Below, in pieces: positions 47,301 to 60,500 of a stretch of DNA of 64,000 nucleotides. This stretch comes from Nansenia antarctica (lineage: Eukaryota; Chordata; Actinopteri; Argentiniformes; Microstomatidae): assembly GCA_963989245.1 (NCBI GenBank), contig OZ022348.1, positions 28,402,856-28,466,855 on the forward strand, read 5' to 3'. The notes below the pieces were generated by a model that was given only the letters and a program-made list of their open reading frames with translations, had not been told where the DNA came from and did not search any database. The translations under genes were made by a program, and so were the position numbers. How positions within the stretch are numbered: the stretch's first letter is position 1; each line of letters begins with the position of its first letter.

Positions 47301-49600
47301 AAATGCTCCATTTCACCCAGAGTAGAAACGGAGGTGGTACTGTGGGGATGTCTATTTCATGAACATTATTTTTTTCTTCTTCTAATTCTTAGTATTCTTT
47401 ACAATATTGTATTAAGCTTACTATAATAGTAACCATAGAAACCCTACATGTTTTCTTCTCTTTAACAAATATACAACAGCATTATTGTATAATAACCGTA
47501 GCGCCCTTTTAAGGAGTGATAGGAAATCCTTATTTCAATTAATGCACTTGAGCAATTATTACGACCTATCAAAATCACAAGATGAGCAAGTAACGCATTT
47601 GAATGTAGAAGATGACCACTCAACCAATGCACTCCTTTTGCCTTTTGATTTATCAATTTAAAAAGTGAGCTTTAAGTTTTTATTCGTTTTGGCAAGAATT
47701 TGAGAGGGTTTCACCGCAGACTATATTTGAGTTCTTCCACGTACATTTATAGAAAGCATAAAATAAAAAATAAAAAAATCTTATTACAGTTTCTTGAAAA
47801 TCTATTTTGCTAACATGGGTTATTATTTCATAGAAAGCGGAGGAAAAAGTCAGTATCTGGATGTTATTTATGAAAACTTTAAAATGAAGCAAACATATTT
47901 ATGAGTAACCTCAAGACATTTTGTTTTTTAATTAAGAAATACAAGAAGTTAATATATTTCTAAACACAGGAAAGTTGGTTTCTACTAATTATTAAAAATG
48001 AAAGAAGTCTTATTTATGAAAGTTATGGAAACTTGCCTTCAAACGGTTTCATTGTAAATGAGACAGGAGTGATGTGGGTTCACCATAGCTTATATCTTAA
48101 CTTCAGATATGCACTATTTCAAAAACACCAGTGCATTCACAGTGGAATTATGACAGAAAAATAATATAATATTTTTAGGATTTCGAGGTATTTTAGTCAC
48201 TGAGCATCAATTTCGTGCCTCAATTACACATTTTTGTCTTGCATCAGCACTCTTTCTCTGACGTGCTGTTTGCTAACCGTTTCCCTTTTGACCAACCCCA
48301 TTTAACTGACTGAATCCATTACACATTTCCTCTGGAGTTTAAACTTGCTTTTATTTAATCTCAAACTTTTTTATGCTGTAACACAGCATCTGCTGTGATT
48401 GCAATGCTGGGAATGAATGAGGCAGGTGTTTCCTTTGACAGAGGGGCACATGTAACACACAAACATTCATACATACATATATTCATACTGTATGTCTACT
48501 ACTTATAACCCATAGTGACCTGTAAGGAGAGAGTGATAAACTCAGAGGAAAGAATCAAAGCCTTAATGAATTATTACCTTAAAACTGGGTTCAATTTACT
48601 CTGTGAGACATCAACAGTTGAGCACATAGGCGCACTGTGTAGTAGATCTATGGTAACTAGCCACACACACACAGAAACACACACAGAAACACACACCAAC
48701 ACATTCATATCCGTACTAGTTTGCATGTATCTTGTATGGTCACATAGACTGGATAAACTGCACAGACCCTGTGTGTTTTGTTTTAACACATGGGCTCTGG
48801 GACTGTTTTTTCCTTGTAGATTTTCATAGTTGGAAAGCTCCTTTGGAAACAGAAAAGGGGAAAGGTGTTTGAGGTGAAGCAGCAAGGCCATTTCAGTCCC
48901 CTGTGTGATACCGTCAATATCTTAATTTTCTCATCTCAGTTCCATAAAGGTGAGGGGGAAAACCTGGGAGTCGTCTCTTCATTTACTGATTTAAGTAAGT
49001 CAAATGTACTCAACTGGTCGACTCCTACCACTAGATCATGAAAGACCAAACTTAAAAAAGAAAAGAAAAATGAAAATCAATATTGTCAAGAATGGCACAT
49101 TTTTCAGCCACCGGTTGACACAAAAGCATGGGGACTGAAATGACCCTCCAGGTCAAACTCCTCCATCCTCTTCCCAAGGGGGGCCACTGCAGTCTGACAA
49201 GTTGTCTTTGGTAGCATTTCAGATTTTCAGATTCACAGTAGAAAGTGTTTTCATACCGGTCTTATAGTGGTCTTAGTGCATTAGTTTTTGAGCCAGCATC
49301 TCCTGGCTCTTTAGTTTCTGGTTTCTCTGTGATCAGTGGGAGAGAGGGTCTGCCATGTGGCCGTCCGTCACTTTGATGGAAAAATAAGTCTTCTTTGAAC
49401 TCTGTTACAGTGTGTCATGCTCGCCTGGAGGCATGCGATATTGCAGGTTTATTTCTTAGCACATGTTTTTTGTGAATTTCTTTGTTGACATTTTTATTAT
49501 TGTATCTGCGCCATATTAGTTTTGGTTTCTTTGTTATTTTTCCAAGATTCAAGATGTATTGTAAATGTTTCTAATAAAAACAAAAAATGAAATCATCAAT
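41359..49600 (+). other. mex3a: Probable long 3' UTR of mex3a
   Basis: After the stop there are about 8.2 kb with no coding exon on either strand and almost no recognisable mobile element, unlike the rest of the window. Most of it is AT-rich; 42750-44330 is more GC-rich with a poly-C run (43628-43645). Possible early poly(A) signals include AATAAA at 42601 and 45261, and a well-placed one is at 49573. MEX3 genes are known for long 3' UTRs. The true end needs transcript evidence. Confidence 0.5.
49573..49578 (+). terminator. mex3a: Candidate distal poly(A) signal of mex3a
   Basis: AATAAA, followed within about 60 bases by U- and GU-rich sequence (TATGTCTTTGTGCATGTCC). It is the last plus-strand signal before the foldback element and the opposing Rab11 3' end. 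Confidence 0.5.
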
Positions 49601-49690
49601 TGACGCCCTGCCCTCTCTCTCTCTCCTATGTCTTTGTGCATGTCCAAGTGCATTGTGCATGTCCGTGGAGTGATGAAATGGTGTAGGACA

Positions 49691-49846
49691 CCTGGGGGGT
49701 ATTCCAGCGTCTTTGAGCCCCGGAAAAGCGCTATATAAATACAATGAATTATTATTATTATTCCATCAACGTCGCTAAAGTGAAATCCAGGCTTATTTTG
49801 GTCTCGCGAGAGTGTTGAGTGCGATGTTGATGGAATACCCCCCAGG
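49691..49846. mobile_element. Foldback element between the mex3a and Rab11 3' ends
   Basis: CCTGGGGGGTATTCCA at the left is mirrored by TGGAATACCCCCCAGG at the right, exactly over 16 bases. The middle contains AAAAGCGCTATATAAATACA followed by an ATT run, which resembles a SINE tail, so an older SINE piece may be nested within the palindrome. Confidence 0.75.
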
Positions 49847-49935
49847 GTACTCATGGCAAGTAATTCTTTTGAGGAAATTAACGTTATTATGACTTAAGAG
49901 AAACAAAAAGCCCAACTATTACCAAATGACATTTC

Positions 49936-51828
49936 TTTATTTAAACACATGTCATCCAAATATACAGATATGAGAATCAACATTTAAGAACCTCTAACCT
50001 TAACACCCAATTTAGCATTGGGGGAAATCCACCAGAAACAGCAATCGTTGTGGAAAAACTCAGCAGGATAATGATTGTTTTACACGTTTGCCCTTTGGCT
50101 GTAGTAACACCTCCCCCCTCCCTCCCCTCCCCAACTAGCAGACCCAAAACTGACCAACCCACCGCAAAACAAGGAGGAAACAAAAAACGAACCCAGGACA
50201 CTGTTAAGGGAGGTCCCAGAAGGCATGATACAGTTCCTGTTACATACAGCAGATAAAGCGGGTGGGGAGCGGAGGATTTCATTTACAGTAAAACTAGCCG
50301 TCTTGGGTGCATCAGAGACCAGGGAGCAGGCAGGGCTGAGTGCCCTTACTACCACATCTCCTGCAATATGATCTGTCCATCCATCCCTGCAGTCAGGCAG
50401 CTGCAGCCCAGCTAGTGTAGGCTAGTGTAGGCTCCATTCAGATCAGACAACATGGTTTAACCACCACCCACCCTGTGACCAATCTCTTCCCATTTCCTTT
50501 TTTTCTATCTACCACAGGGGAAGATGTTGAAATGGCTAATCAGTAATGGTAGGCTATATCATGACAGTATGGTTACGGAGAACAACCCCAACAGCTTGGA
50601 AAGGCAAGACTGGTCTGTTCGCCAAAAGAAAACTAAAATGGGAAAGACACGTGCAGTGGATATTGCTGAGCACAAAATTCACAAAATTTTTATTTTATTT
50701 TTTAACGTGTGGGAGTTATAGGTGATTGCCAAAATGTCAGAGAGGATGTAATGTACTGTATGTGGAGTGATGGAGAAGGCTGAGTACACTGCTGAAGTGG
50801 AAGAGTAAAGTAGCGCTATGGGACATTTTGTGCAGCTTGAGTCGGCCTGACGTCTGACCAGGTACATGACGGATGCAGCGGCTGAACTCCTCATTCAACC
50901 GCGAGCCACGAGGGTAGTAACATTTGACGGCGCCGTAATAAAAAGATCTGATTACCAGTGAAAGCAGAAACCAAAAGCGAGAGAACATCCCTTTATATGA
51001 AGTAAGCAGGGTCGGATCGAAACCCGCCCCCGTGCTGCATCTTCTCACAAACCCCCGGGGTCAACAAGACCTCAATATAGTGTTAAATAAATATCATGGG
51101 GACAAACTCAAAAACATTTGGGAGAGACAATAGAGAGGGGTTACAGTTCAGTGAAGAGAGTCCAACTCTTATTGCCCTTTTGTCTGCACTGGGGGAATTG
51201 AGGGCGAGTGTTCGATGGGCTTATTAAACTGAGCTTACAATTGGAGATCAGTTCGAAATGAAAGACACACACAAAACTGCATAGGAAAAAAAACAGAGGG
51301 GCCTTACCACAACACACTGAATGTCTCATTTAATGCAAATCAATTTGGGTTCAGGACAGGTCCCTCTTTTTAATATTGAAAGCTGATCAAGGCGAGGCGG
51401 AACCATGAAGCTTATTGCATTTGATATGGACAGACCACATAGTGGAGACAATAAAAAACGGAGGTTGCGGAAACACACGTCATAGCCTGCCTCCCTCCCT
51501 CCCTCCCTCCCTCCCTCCATGACTCTGCCTGCCTGCCTGTCTGACTCTGCCTGCCTGCCTGCCTGTCTGTCTCTGCCTGCCTGTCTGTCTGTCTGCTCGC
51601 CTTACAGATGGTCTCCATGTTCGTCTGTCTGTCTGTCTGTCTCCTTGGTTAAACTTCTCGCCCCCCCTTTCCCTCTCCCTCTGGCTGTACCCCCTTATGC
51701 TGCGGTTTCTCTCCCTCTTTACCCCTGTGTTAGTCCCCCGTACCCCCCGTACCCCCCCCCCGCCCCTCTCCCCTCCCCCGTCTACCTGCCTGTCCCTGTC
51801 TCTCCCTGGCCTGGTGAGTGCCAGACCC
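49936..51828 (-). other. Probable 3' UTR of the Rab11 gene, with poly(A) signal
   Basis: On the minus strand AATAAA (complement of 49936-49941) is followed by U/GU-rich sequence. That gives a 3' UTR of about 1.9 kb after the stop at 51829. A closer possible signal lies near 50690. The region includes CCCT and CTGC/CTGT arrays (51487-51640) and no recognisable other gene. Confidence 0.45.
51487..51645. repeat. (CCCT)n and (CTGC/CTGT)n arrays
   Basis: About eight CCCT units, then blocks of CTGC and CTGT tetramers broken by CTGACT. Ser/Cys/Leu frames over it are artefacts. Confidence 0.92.
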
Positions 51829-54800
51829 TCAGTTGTTCTGGCAGCAGACGTTCTGCTTGGCGGCGTTCTGCGTGGGCTGCACCGTGATGGGCACAACGTT
51901 GGAGTTGGGCGAAAAATCGGAGTCGCTGCGCTGTCCCGACATCTGCCGCTGGGACACGATGTTGTAGATGGCTGTGAGGGACAAAGAGAGAGAGAGAGAG
52001 AGGGGTGGGGGTGGGGGGGAGAGAGAGGGGTGGGAGTGGGAGAGAGAGTGGTGGGGGCGGGGGAGAGAGAGGGGTGGGGGGCGGGGGAGAGAGAGGGGTG
52101 GGGGGGGGGAGAGAGAGGTGGGGGTGGGAGAGAGAGGGGTGGGGGTGGGAGAGAGAGGGGTGGGGGGGGGGAGAGAGAGTGGTGGGAGAGAGAGAGGGGT
52201 GGGGGTGGGAGAGAGAGAGGGGTGGGGGTGGGGGAGGGAGAGGGGTGGGAGAGAGAGAGAGGTGAGAACATGACACGGAGACAGGAAAGGTGAAGAGGGA
52301 GTGGAAGTGTTTTTACAACAACGACACGCAGAGCCGGAGCTCCAGTCCTACTCCCTTCGGTGAGTTTCAACAGCAGGGCGTGATGACACATCCAGTCTGT
52401 TTGACGGGGTTCTTAACTTTTATTTAAAGACTAATACCTGAGGAAAGCCAGGTGAGCAGACTCCCAGAACCACAAGGGAAAGGATACTAACAGAAAACAA
52501 AGAAAATAACTCCTGCATCCCTCCTTCAGCCTGACACTGAACTAAGTAACTCAAGGATTACGCTGCTGACTGGCTGTTGAAGCCACAATCCACATCCCCA
52601 GAACCCTAAATCAGTGAAACCATTTACATTTTTTGGCATTTAGCAGACGCCTTATTGCAAAGCAACTTACAATCAATACATTTGACTAAGCAAGTGAATC
52701 ATCTATCCACCAGTCGTAGCAGGAAGAGTAATCTAGCTCAGGCCCCGGGCCATTGGCAGTCTCCGTGATAGAAGGAAAAAATAAAGATAAAGATTTGTTT
52801 TATTTTAATTTGTATATAGACACTGGAGAAACAGAGAAACAGTACAAGGAGGGCAGTAGAAGTCTTAGAAGTCTTAAGTCTTAAACCACAATCCACATGA
52901 CCCCAGCCGGCCTCTGCTCGGACCACATCACGGTTGTGTCCAGTCGGCATGTCTCACAGGTCAACGGGTCTCCAGCTCAACTCCTACCAGGGCCACACGG
53001 GCGTACGGCTCTCTCGCTCTGCTTTCTCTCCTCTTAATGAGCTAATTAGCACTATCGTTAGCTCAATGGGGCTCGCTGGTTTAGACGTTTTTATGAATAA
53101 AAATGACTGCCAAAGAGTGGGTGCGCGCAGGCAGAATGGCTAATTGTACAAGCGATGGCGGTGGGAATAGGTTGCGGAGGAGAAGAATACAAATGACAAG
53201 ATGCGATTGAGTCGGAGTCCGACGGATTGTTCCCTTTCGGCACCTTTGGGCTTCGAGTCAGTCGGCTGTTGATTGCTTTCTTTTGCCAAGCCCCGGTGAT
53301 CAGCCGTGTGTGCAGAAATACATTTCCGAAGCGCGGCCCAGAAGCACACCGTTTCTTCAGAGGTAACCCAGCTCAGGTAGGGGTTCTTATTTAGATTATT
53401 CTGGGAGTATGAGTAACAATACCGTGTGCTGCATGATTCGAGGAGAGTGGCATCTGGAAAGTTCATATAATTTGCACTCCCGAGTACATTTGTAACCAGA
53501 CACAAAAGAAATGCCTCAGTGGTTTTCGGGCCAACGCTGACTACATAGAGAGGCTCTCTAGGAGTCTGATTATCTGAGTGTACCACAAGTGTGCCAATTA
53601 CCCATGCTTTTGACCTCACAGAACTCAGGTGTGACTCAAGGCACTGCGCCGTATTCATAGACGCCTTGCAATGAGCTGGATTTTGCTGCCATCTAATGGT
53701 GGAAGGCGGCGGCGTAGAGATCAGAGGCCCAACAAAACAAGCTTTCAGAGTAAAGACATCAATACTATGAAACTAAATGTTAATAAGTAAGTAAGTAATA
53801 GGTAACTTGGCATGAGTATTCATCTAAGATGCAACCAATCCCGATAAAATACCCAACAGTATTTTCTGAGTCCGGTAGCACCACAGCTGAAGAACGGTGT
53901 TCTGGCATGGTTGTACACACACTGTACACTAACCTGTGAGAATGGTCTGGAAAGCCAGCTCCACATTTGAGGAGTCTAACGCTGAGGTCTCCAGGAAAGA
54001 CAGTCCATGCTTCTCTGTAAAAAAAAATAAAATAAAAAATACACACAAATAAATGGTCACAAATACATTGGTCATTAGCATTTCCACACAAGTAATCATT
54101 TCATAAAGATCAGCAACAGTTGGAATTAGATATGCAATGGATAGATTGTCCGACTCATTGGTGAACCCAATACAGGCAGTGATGGGAATTGGTAAATGTA
54201 TATAGTGTGTAAGTGAGTGGATATTGCACTATATGTACCATGTCAAGTGAGTAGCTGTACATTACGTATAATTGTGTTATTGTTATATGTTATTTTATTT
54301 TTCTTCATGTCCTCCACTGAGGGCAGGGGGGGGAAACAAACACTTGAGCAACGAGGATATAGGTACTGGTCGCCACAGCGTAGCTGACATATTACACGAG
54401 GCGTTAAGTCAACGACCCCTTGACTCGTGCAGTATGAGACGGGTTTGGTGACAAATCAATATTATTAATTCAATGAGAGACTGTGGGGCTCTGCTCCACA
54501 TTTCATTATTGTCAACTGACTGTACACAATTAACCTTTTCTGTCTTGGCTTCTCCATTACAGTTAGGAACAATGGGACAATTACGTCCAGTAATCCATCA
54601 GGTCTGTCTTATCACGAGCCGTTTACAAGTCAAAGTGCATGAAATGAGACAAGCTGAGCTACGGCGTGGACTCAAGGTCACGAGCAAACACTTGAAACAA
54701 ATTACACAAAGCTACATCAACAACCGTAGACTTAATAGGTTAACAAAGTCGCATTTCAGTGGAGAGGCAGTGTGGCGGGAAATTAACCCTCGGTAGGACT

Positions 54801-57310
54801 GGGCAGCGAAGCCCGGGACAGTCTTGTGCATGGCAGGGAATGGGTTGTTTTTTGTTCTCGCCCAGTACAAACACGCTCATAATTAACCAAATCAGTTGTG
54901 TTACTAGTAGCCAAGAACCAAACCTTGCACACCTCTGAGAGTCCTCAGGATCAGGATATTGAAGCTTACTTAACTCAACACATCCAACTTTTGACTTTCC
55001 ATCTGTTCTGATTTTACCTGTCGCACATATCAACTACTACGCGCATATAAATAAAGGAGGACATGAGGCCACAGAATGTGCTTCTTTCAATGGCCAAGGG
55101 GCATTGGCATCATCTATCCATCAGTTATCGCAAGAAAAGTAATCTCTGCTCGGGCCAGGGGCCAGGGGAAGTCATAATGCTAGAAGAAGGATTTTGTTTT
55201 GTTTTTTTGGTAATATACAGTAGAGAAACTGAATAGGACGGATGGGGAGGTTTCAGGAGGGACAGTTAAGGTGTAGCCTGAAGAGATGGGTCTCAGCACA
55301 TCATGCTGTCATAACCGTGCCCTGTCAATCACTGGCTAAGGTAGACAGATGGAAACTCTGTTGTCTCCTCATCAAAGGGGTTGTCCCCATCTCTTCAGGC
55401 TACACCTTAACTGTCCCTCCTGAAACCTCCCCATCCCCCTGTTCAGTTTCTCTACTGTATATAAAAATAAATACTAAATAAAATAAAAAATCTTCTAGCA
55501 TTATGACTGACAATGGCCCCTGGCCTGTGCAGATTATTTTTCTTGTGATGACTGATGGATAGATGATTCACTTATTTAGACAAATGTATTTGTCGTAAGT
55601 CGCTATGGATAAAGGCGTCTGCTGCTTAATGCCAAAAATGTAAATGTAGGTTCCAGCAGGCTACGGGTGACAGTGAGGAGCAGTCCCCCGACTACTGTGG
55701 AACTCTGGTGTCTCATTTGCTCCAGCATAAGACTGTCTGTTTGAAATGCTCCTGTTCCCATTGAAAAATACCATCAAAAGTGATGATAATGTTTAACATT
55801 ACAGTGTTGTTGTTTTTTTGTTAGTTTTTTTATTGTTACTCGGCTTTTCCTTATTGCTTTATATCTAATATTATGTACATTTGAAGTTTACTTTTATTCT
55901 TTATATTCATAGAAGTTTACAATTATTCTTAATGCTAAATTATTAAGGGGAAAAAAAATCCTCTGTCTAGTAACAAGTAATAAAATAGCTCTGCTCTTTA
56001 AAGATGCAGTCAATCATTGATCTTCCCCCTGTTTTAGTATGACAAGTTAAAATACACAGTTGCATCACAAAACTAAGTTGTTTGATTGGCAGAAGACTGT
56101 ACATGTCTTAGATTTTGTACTTGCAAAGAACCTTCCACAAATACATACAGACAAACCACAGTTGACCAAAAATAGAAGCTAGAGGGCTCCTTTAAACATC
56201 TTCTACGTCTTGATAAACCTGTAGACGGTCTACCTGCTACCAGAAATAGAAGCTACGTACAGAGGGCTCCTTTAAACATCTCCCACGTCTTGATCAGCTC
56301 TACATGTATCAGCTCTACATGTATCAGGTCTACATGTATCAGGTCTACATGTATCAGGTCTACATGTATCAGGTCTACATGTATCAGGTCTACATGTATC
56401 AGGTCTACATGTATCAGGTCTACACGTATCAGGTCTACACGTATCAGGTCTACATGTATCAGGTCTACATGTATCAGGTCTACACGTATCAGGTCTACAT
56501 GTATCAGGTCTACATGTATCAGGTCTACACGTATCAGGTCTACATGTATCAGGTCTACATGTATCAGGTCTACACGTATCAGGTCTACATGTATCAGGCC
56601 TACATGTATCAGGTCTACATGTGTCAGGTCTACATGTATCAGGCCTACATGTCTACATACTGTATATCAGGTCTACATGCATCAGGTCTACACGTATGAG
56701 GTCTACACGTGGTCTACATGTATGAGGTCTACACGTATCAGGTCTACACATATGAGCTCTACACGTATGAGGTCTACACGTATGAGGTCTACCTGCTAAG
56801 GCCTTGGCCTCGTCTGTGGGCACGGCGCGGAGGTGACGCAGGTCGCTCTTGTTTCCCACCAGCATGATGACGATGTTGCTGTCTGCGTGGTCCTGCAGCT
56901 CCTTCAGCCAGCGCTCAGCGTTTTCGTACGTCAGGTGCTTGGCGATGTCGTACACCAGCAGGGCCCCCACCGCGCCACGGTAGTACCTGGACAACGGGTT
57001 GAGAAGAAGGAGAGCGGCGTGTAAGTGTGAGCACCGCTGGACGCCTCAACATTTAGCTTGTTTAGTTTACTAGGGTGGGAGGTGTCTTTGTTTTGTCCTT
57101 CCTCATTTTAAACGACATTGCTCAAAGCCAAGAGCCACGTTCAAATCAGGAAAGAAGATAAGTTAAGAGTTAGAGTGGAATAATCTGTGAGTACAGCTGT
57201 AGTCAAACATGCTCAAACATTCAACAGTGCATGTGTTATATGTATGCATGTATGTATGTTTTGTTTTTTAAAGTGTGCATGTAAAATATGTAAGTCTATG
57301 CCCAGCACAG

Positions 57311-57341
<31 letters not shown>

Positions 57342-57383
57342 CTTTGTCCATGTCTAGAGAAAGTGTGTGTCTTTGTCCATGTC

Positions 57384-57428
<45 letters not shown>

Positions 57429-57452
57429 TGTGTCTTTGTCCATGTCTAGAGA

Positions 57453-57493
<41 letters not shown>

Positions 57494-57541
57494 TGTGCAT
57501 GTGTGCGTGTGTGTGTGTGTGTGTGCCTGTGTGCTCGTGCG

Positions 57542-57584
<43 letters not shown>

Positions 57585-60500
57585 CCACGCTGAGGTGATG
57601 GCTCTGTAGCGTTCCTGCCCCGCCGTGTCCCAGATCTGGGCCTTGACGGTCTTGCCCTCCACCTGGATGCTGCGCGTGGCGAACTCCACCCCGATGGTGC
57701 TCTTGCTCTCTAGGTTGAACTCGTTGCGGGTGAACCGGGACAGCAGGTTACTCTTCCCCACGCCCGAATCCCCAATAAGCACCACTGGGGGAGGGGGGAG
57801 GACACAGAGAGGAGGGACATGTGTCATGGTACTGTAGGTACTAACGATTCGAAATGTCAGTTCAGTCTGCTGAGTAGCCTCTTGACAACTTGTTCGTGTT
57901 GTAAAGAATCCTAGCACTAGTTTAAGAATTCATTCATTCATGTCAGTCACATCGGAAAACCTTCACGATACAAAACATAGACCGCCTGAAAAACTAGCAT
58001 AACAGGTGTGGGAGATATGCTGTGGTATATATTGTGTATGCTGCAGCTGGGTACACCTGCTGAGATGAGAAATCTACAGAGCAGCCATCACTGTCAGACC
58101 ACTGCCACTGAATAAGCTCAACTAATCAATTCTAACTAAAAGGGTTGCAAAATTCCTTTATGGAAACGTTGGAAATTATCGGAAGGTTTCCCAAACTTAC
58201 CCTACTAACTAACTACTAATCATGTCACTGGCACCTGCCCTCCATTTAATGATCTCCCAACAAGAACCTGCTTTAATTCACATCAGTGATGGACTCTGTG
58301 GCACATACAGCCAACACACCAGTGGAGGCTGGAGGAGGTAGAAATTGGAAGGATTGGGCTGATGGTAATGCATGGAATGGAATCAGGAATGGTATCAAAC
58401 ACACATTTGATAACAGTACCGTTCCCTATCTCGTTCCCCATCTCGTTCCCTGCATTAAACAAGCCCATCCTCCTCCTGCAACACACCCACCCGCCATACG
58501 GAGCAATGAACAATTTGACACCTATTCGTTTCATAACAGAAGGTGGAGTGTGTTGGGATGAAAAGACGTACTTACAGAGTCTACAGAGAGTGTTGGGTGA
58601 GTCAAGGGGGAAATGCTCTCCTTTAATACTCAAATGTCACAAGCTCACCACCCTGCTATTAGGAAACAGGAACTGGTTGTGTGTTGACGACAGCTTATTG
58701 ACTAATCAACCACTGTGTGTGTGTGTGTGTGTGTGTGTACATTAGGTGACATATTCTGTGCATTGCTCATGAAAGGGTGTATCACAAGATTTGTCGACTG
58801 TGTTGCAATGCACACAGGAAGGCACCTGCAGGCTAATTGGAGATTGGGTTGACAGACAGAGAGAATCTACAGTAACAAATACCTGCCTCAAGCAATCTAC
58901 CAGTGAACTCTCCACCTTTGTTAGACACTTCAAAACTGTGAATTTGTAGTTCCAGAAACACTGAAGACTCCCTGAACTACATTGCCCATCAACTAACTTC
59001 CTGACATGCTAAATGGTAATGGGATTCTCTTGGCACACACTATACTGGGTGGGGATGTGCACTTGTGCAGTATTACGCAACCTGGAGTGACACCAGAAAT
59101 GTGATATCGTCAGACGTTGCGCGGCAGGTATTGTGCCGGCTACATTCCAGGGTATTGAAGCAGCAACCCTTTCCTATTGTTGGACACCAACACTGCATAA
59201 CCGGTGTAGCTTAGCCTAGCCCCATAAAAGTCTATTTCTTACATTATCTTAGGAGTTATTACTCACTTAAGTACTAACTGGAGATCTAATTATCAGTGGG
59301 GATTCAGGTTGTGTGTAAAACAGGCAGTTGAAGAGGAGGAAGGAGGACACACAGCAGTGGAACTATTACATTAAGAAAGCTGATTCAACTTCCTCCTTTC
59401 CCCTCAGCTGAGACCGGTGATTCATTCAACAGCTCACCTGACTGACTCATGCCTAGCCTTAACAGTGATGGGTGCAGTAAAGGACTAATTAAAAAACCAC
59501 CTAACAATAAAACAACATAAAACAGGTAATGTGAGGAGAAACCAGGGAGAGTCAAAGACCCGACTCTCTAGTGAAGTCTCAGACAGAGTCCTTATCTCGG
59601 TCTATGGTCTCTATGGAGCCGAGCATTCTGACACCGTAGACTCCTAGGCTACACTACGCCGCTAGGCTTCAGATAATCTCGCTCCTTGGCATTTTATCTT
59701 ACAGTTGGGTTGTAAAATCTCATTGTTACCACTTTCAGAGCCTTCTGTGTGTGACTGAAGACACACAGACAAGATCCATGCAGGTATTTCCAGTTTGTCG
59801 ACATGCGGCTGTGTGTCCAATATTTGAACAAAAGACCCCGTGCATTTAAATGTCCCTTTGTTCTACATAACACAGGGGGACAGTTGCCCGTTGTTTTTGT
59901 TTGTTGTTGATCAGTTTACAATACAAAGTTGATGACAATGCCAATATACATACACTTTCATCGTGTAACAGCACAGTAGGCATGGAACTATGCATTTCTG
60001 AATGAGGAAGTTATCATTTCCCAGGGTCTGAAACAGTCATGCAGACAGAGAATAGAGGGCCTTTTCAATCGCTGTTGTCCAGTAGGGAAACGAGTCAAGG
60101 ATTAGGGATCATAATGTATTTTCCACCTTGTAAAGAAGATAATGGAGCATGTTTCTCAACTAGGTTTCAGTCGGGTACTGTGCTGTGGGCTAGTAATAGC
60201 ACTAGTCAATATGAATCCTTACGACAGTGGCAGTCTGTCCGGTAGACTAACATGTGTTGGGTCATATTGGGTAATTCACTAGCCAGGATCTGTCAATGCA
60301 GTGTTTTGATGTGTCATCCTGCCACAGAATATCCGATGACCCCTTGTTGACCAACACTGCCTGTCCAGATGATTGCATCATAGGCCTAGGAGATGACGTC
60401 TGTCTGTAGGCTACAACAGATGCCACTTCATACGAGACTAAAGTGTGTGTATGAGCCTATAGCCCGATACAGCCCGATACAGCCCGATACAGTACAGTCT

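Noticed and set aside
56290..56799. A 169-codon CIRSTCIRST frame
   Set aside because: It is the translation of the 15-bp intron minisatellite and lies antisense to Rab11 intron 3.
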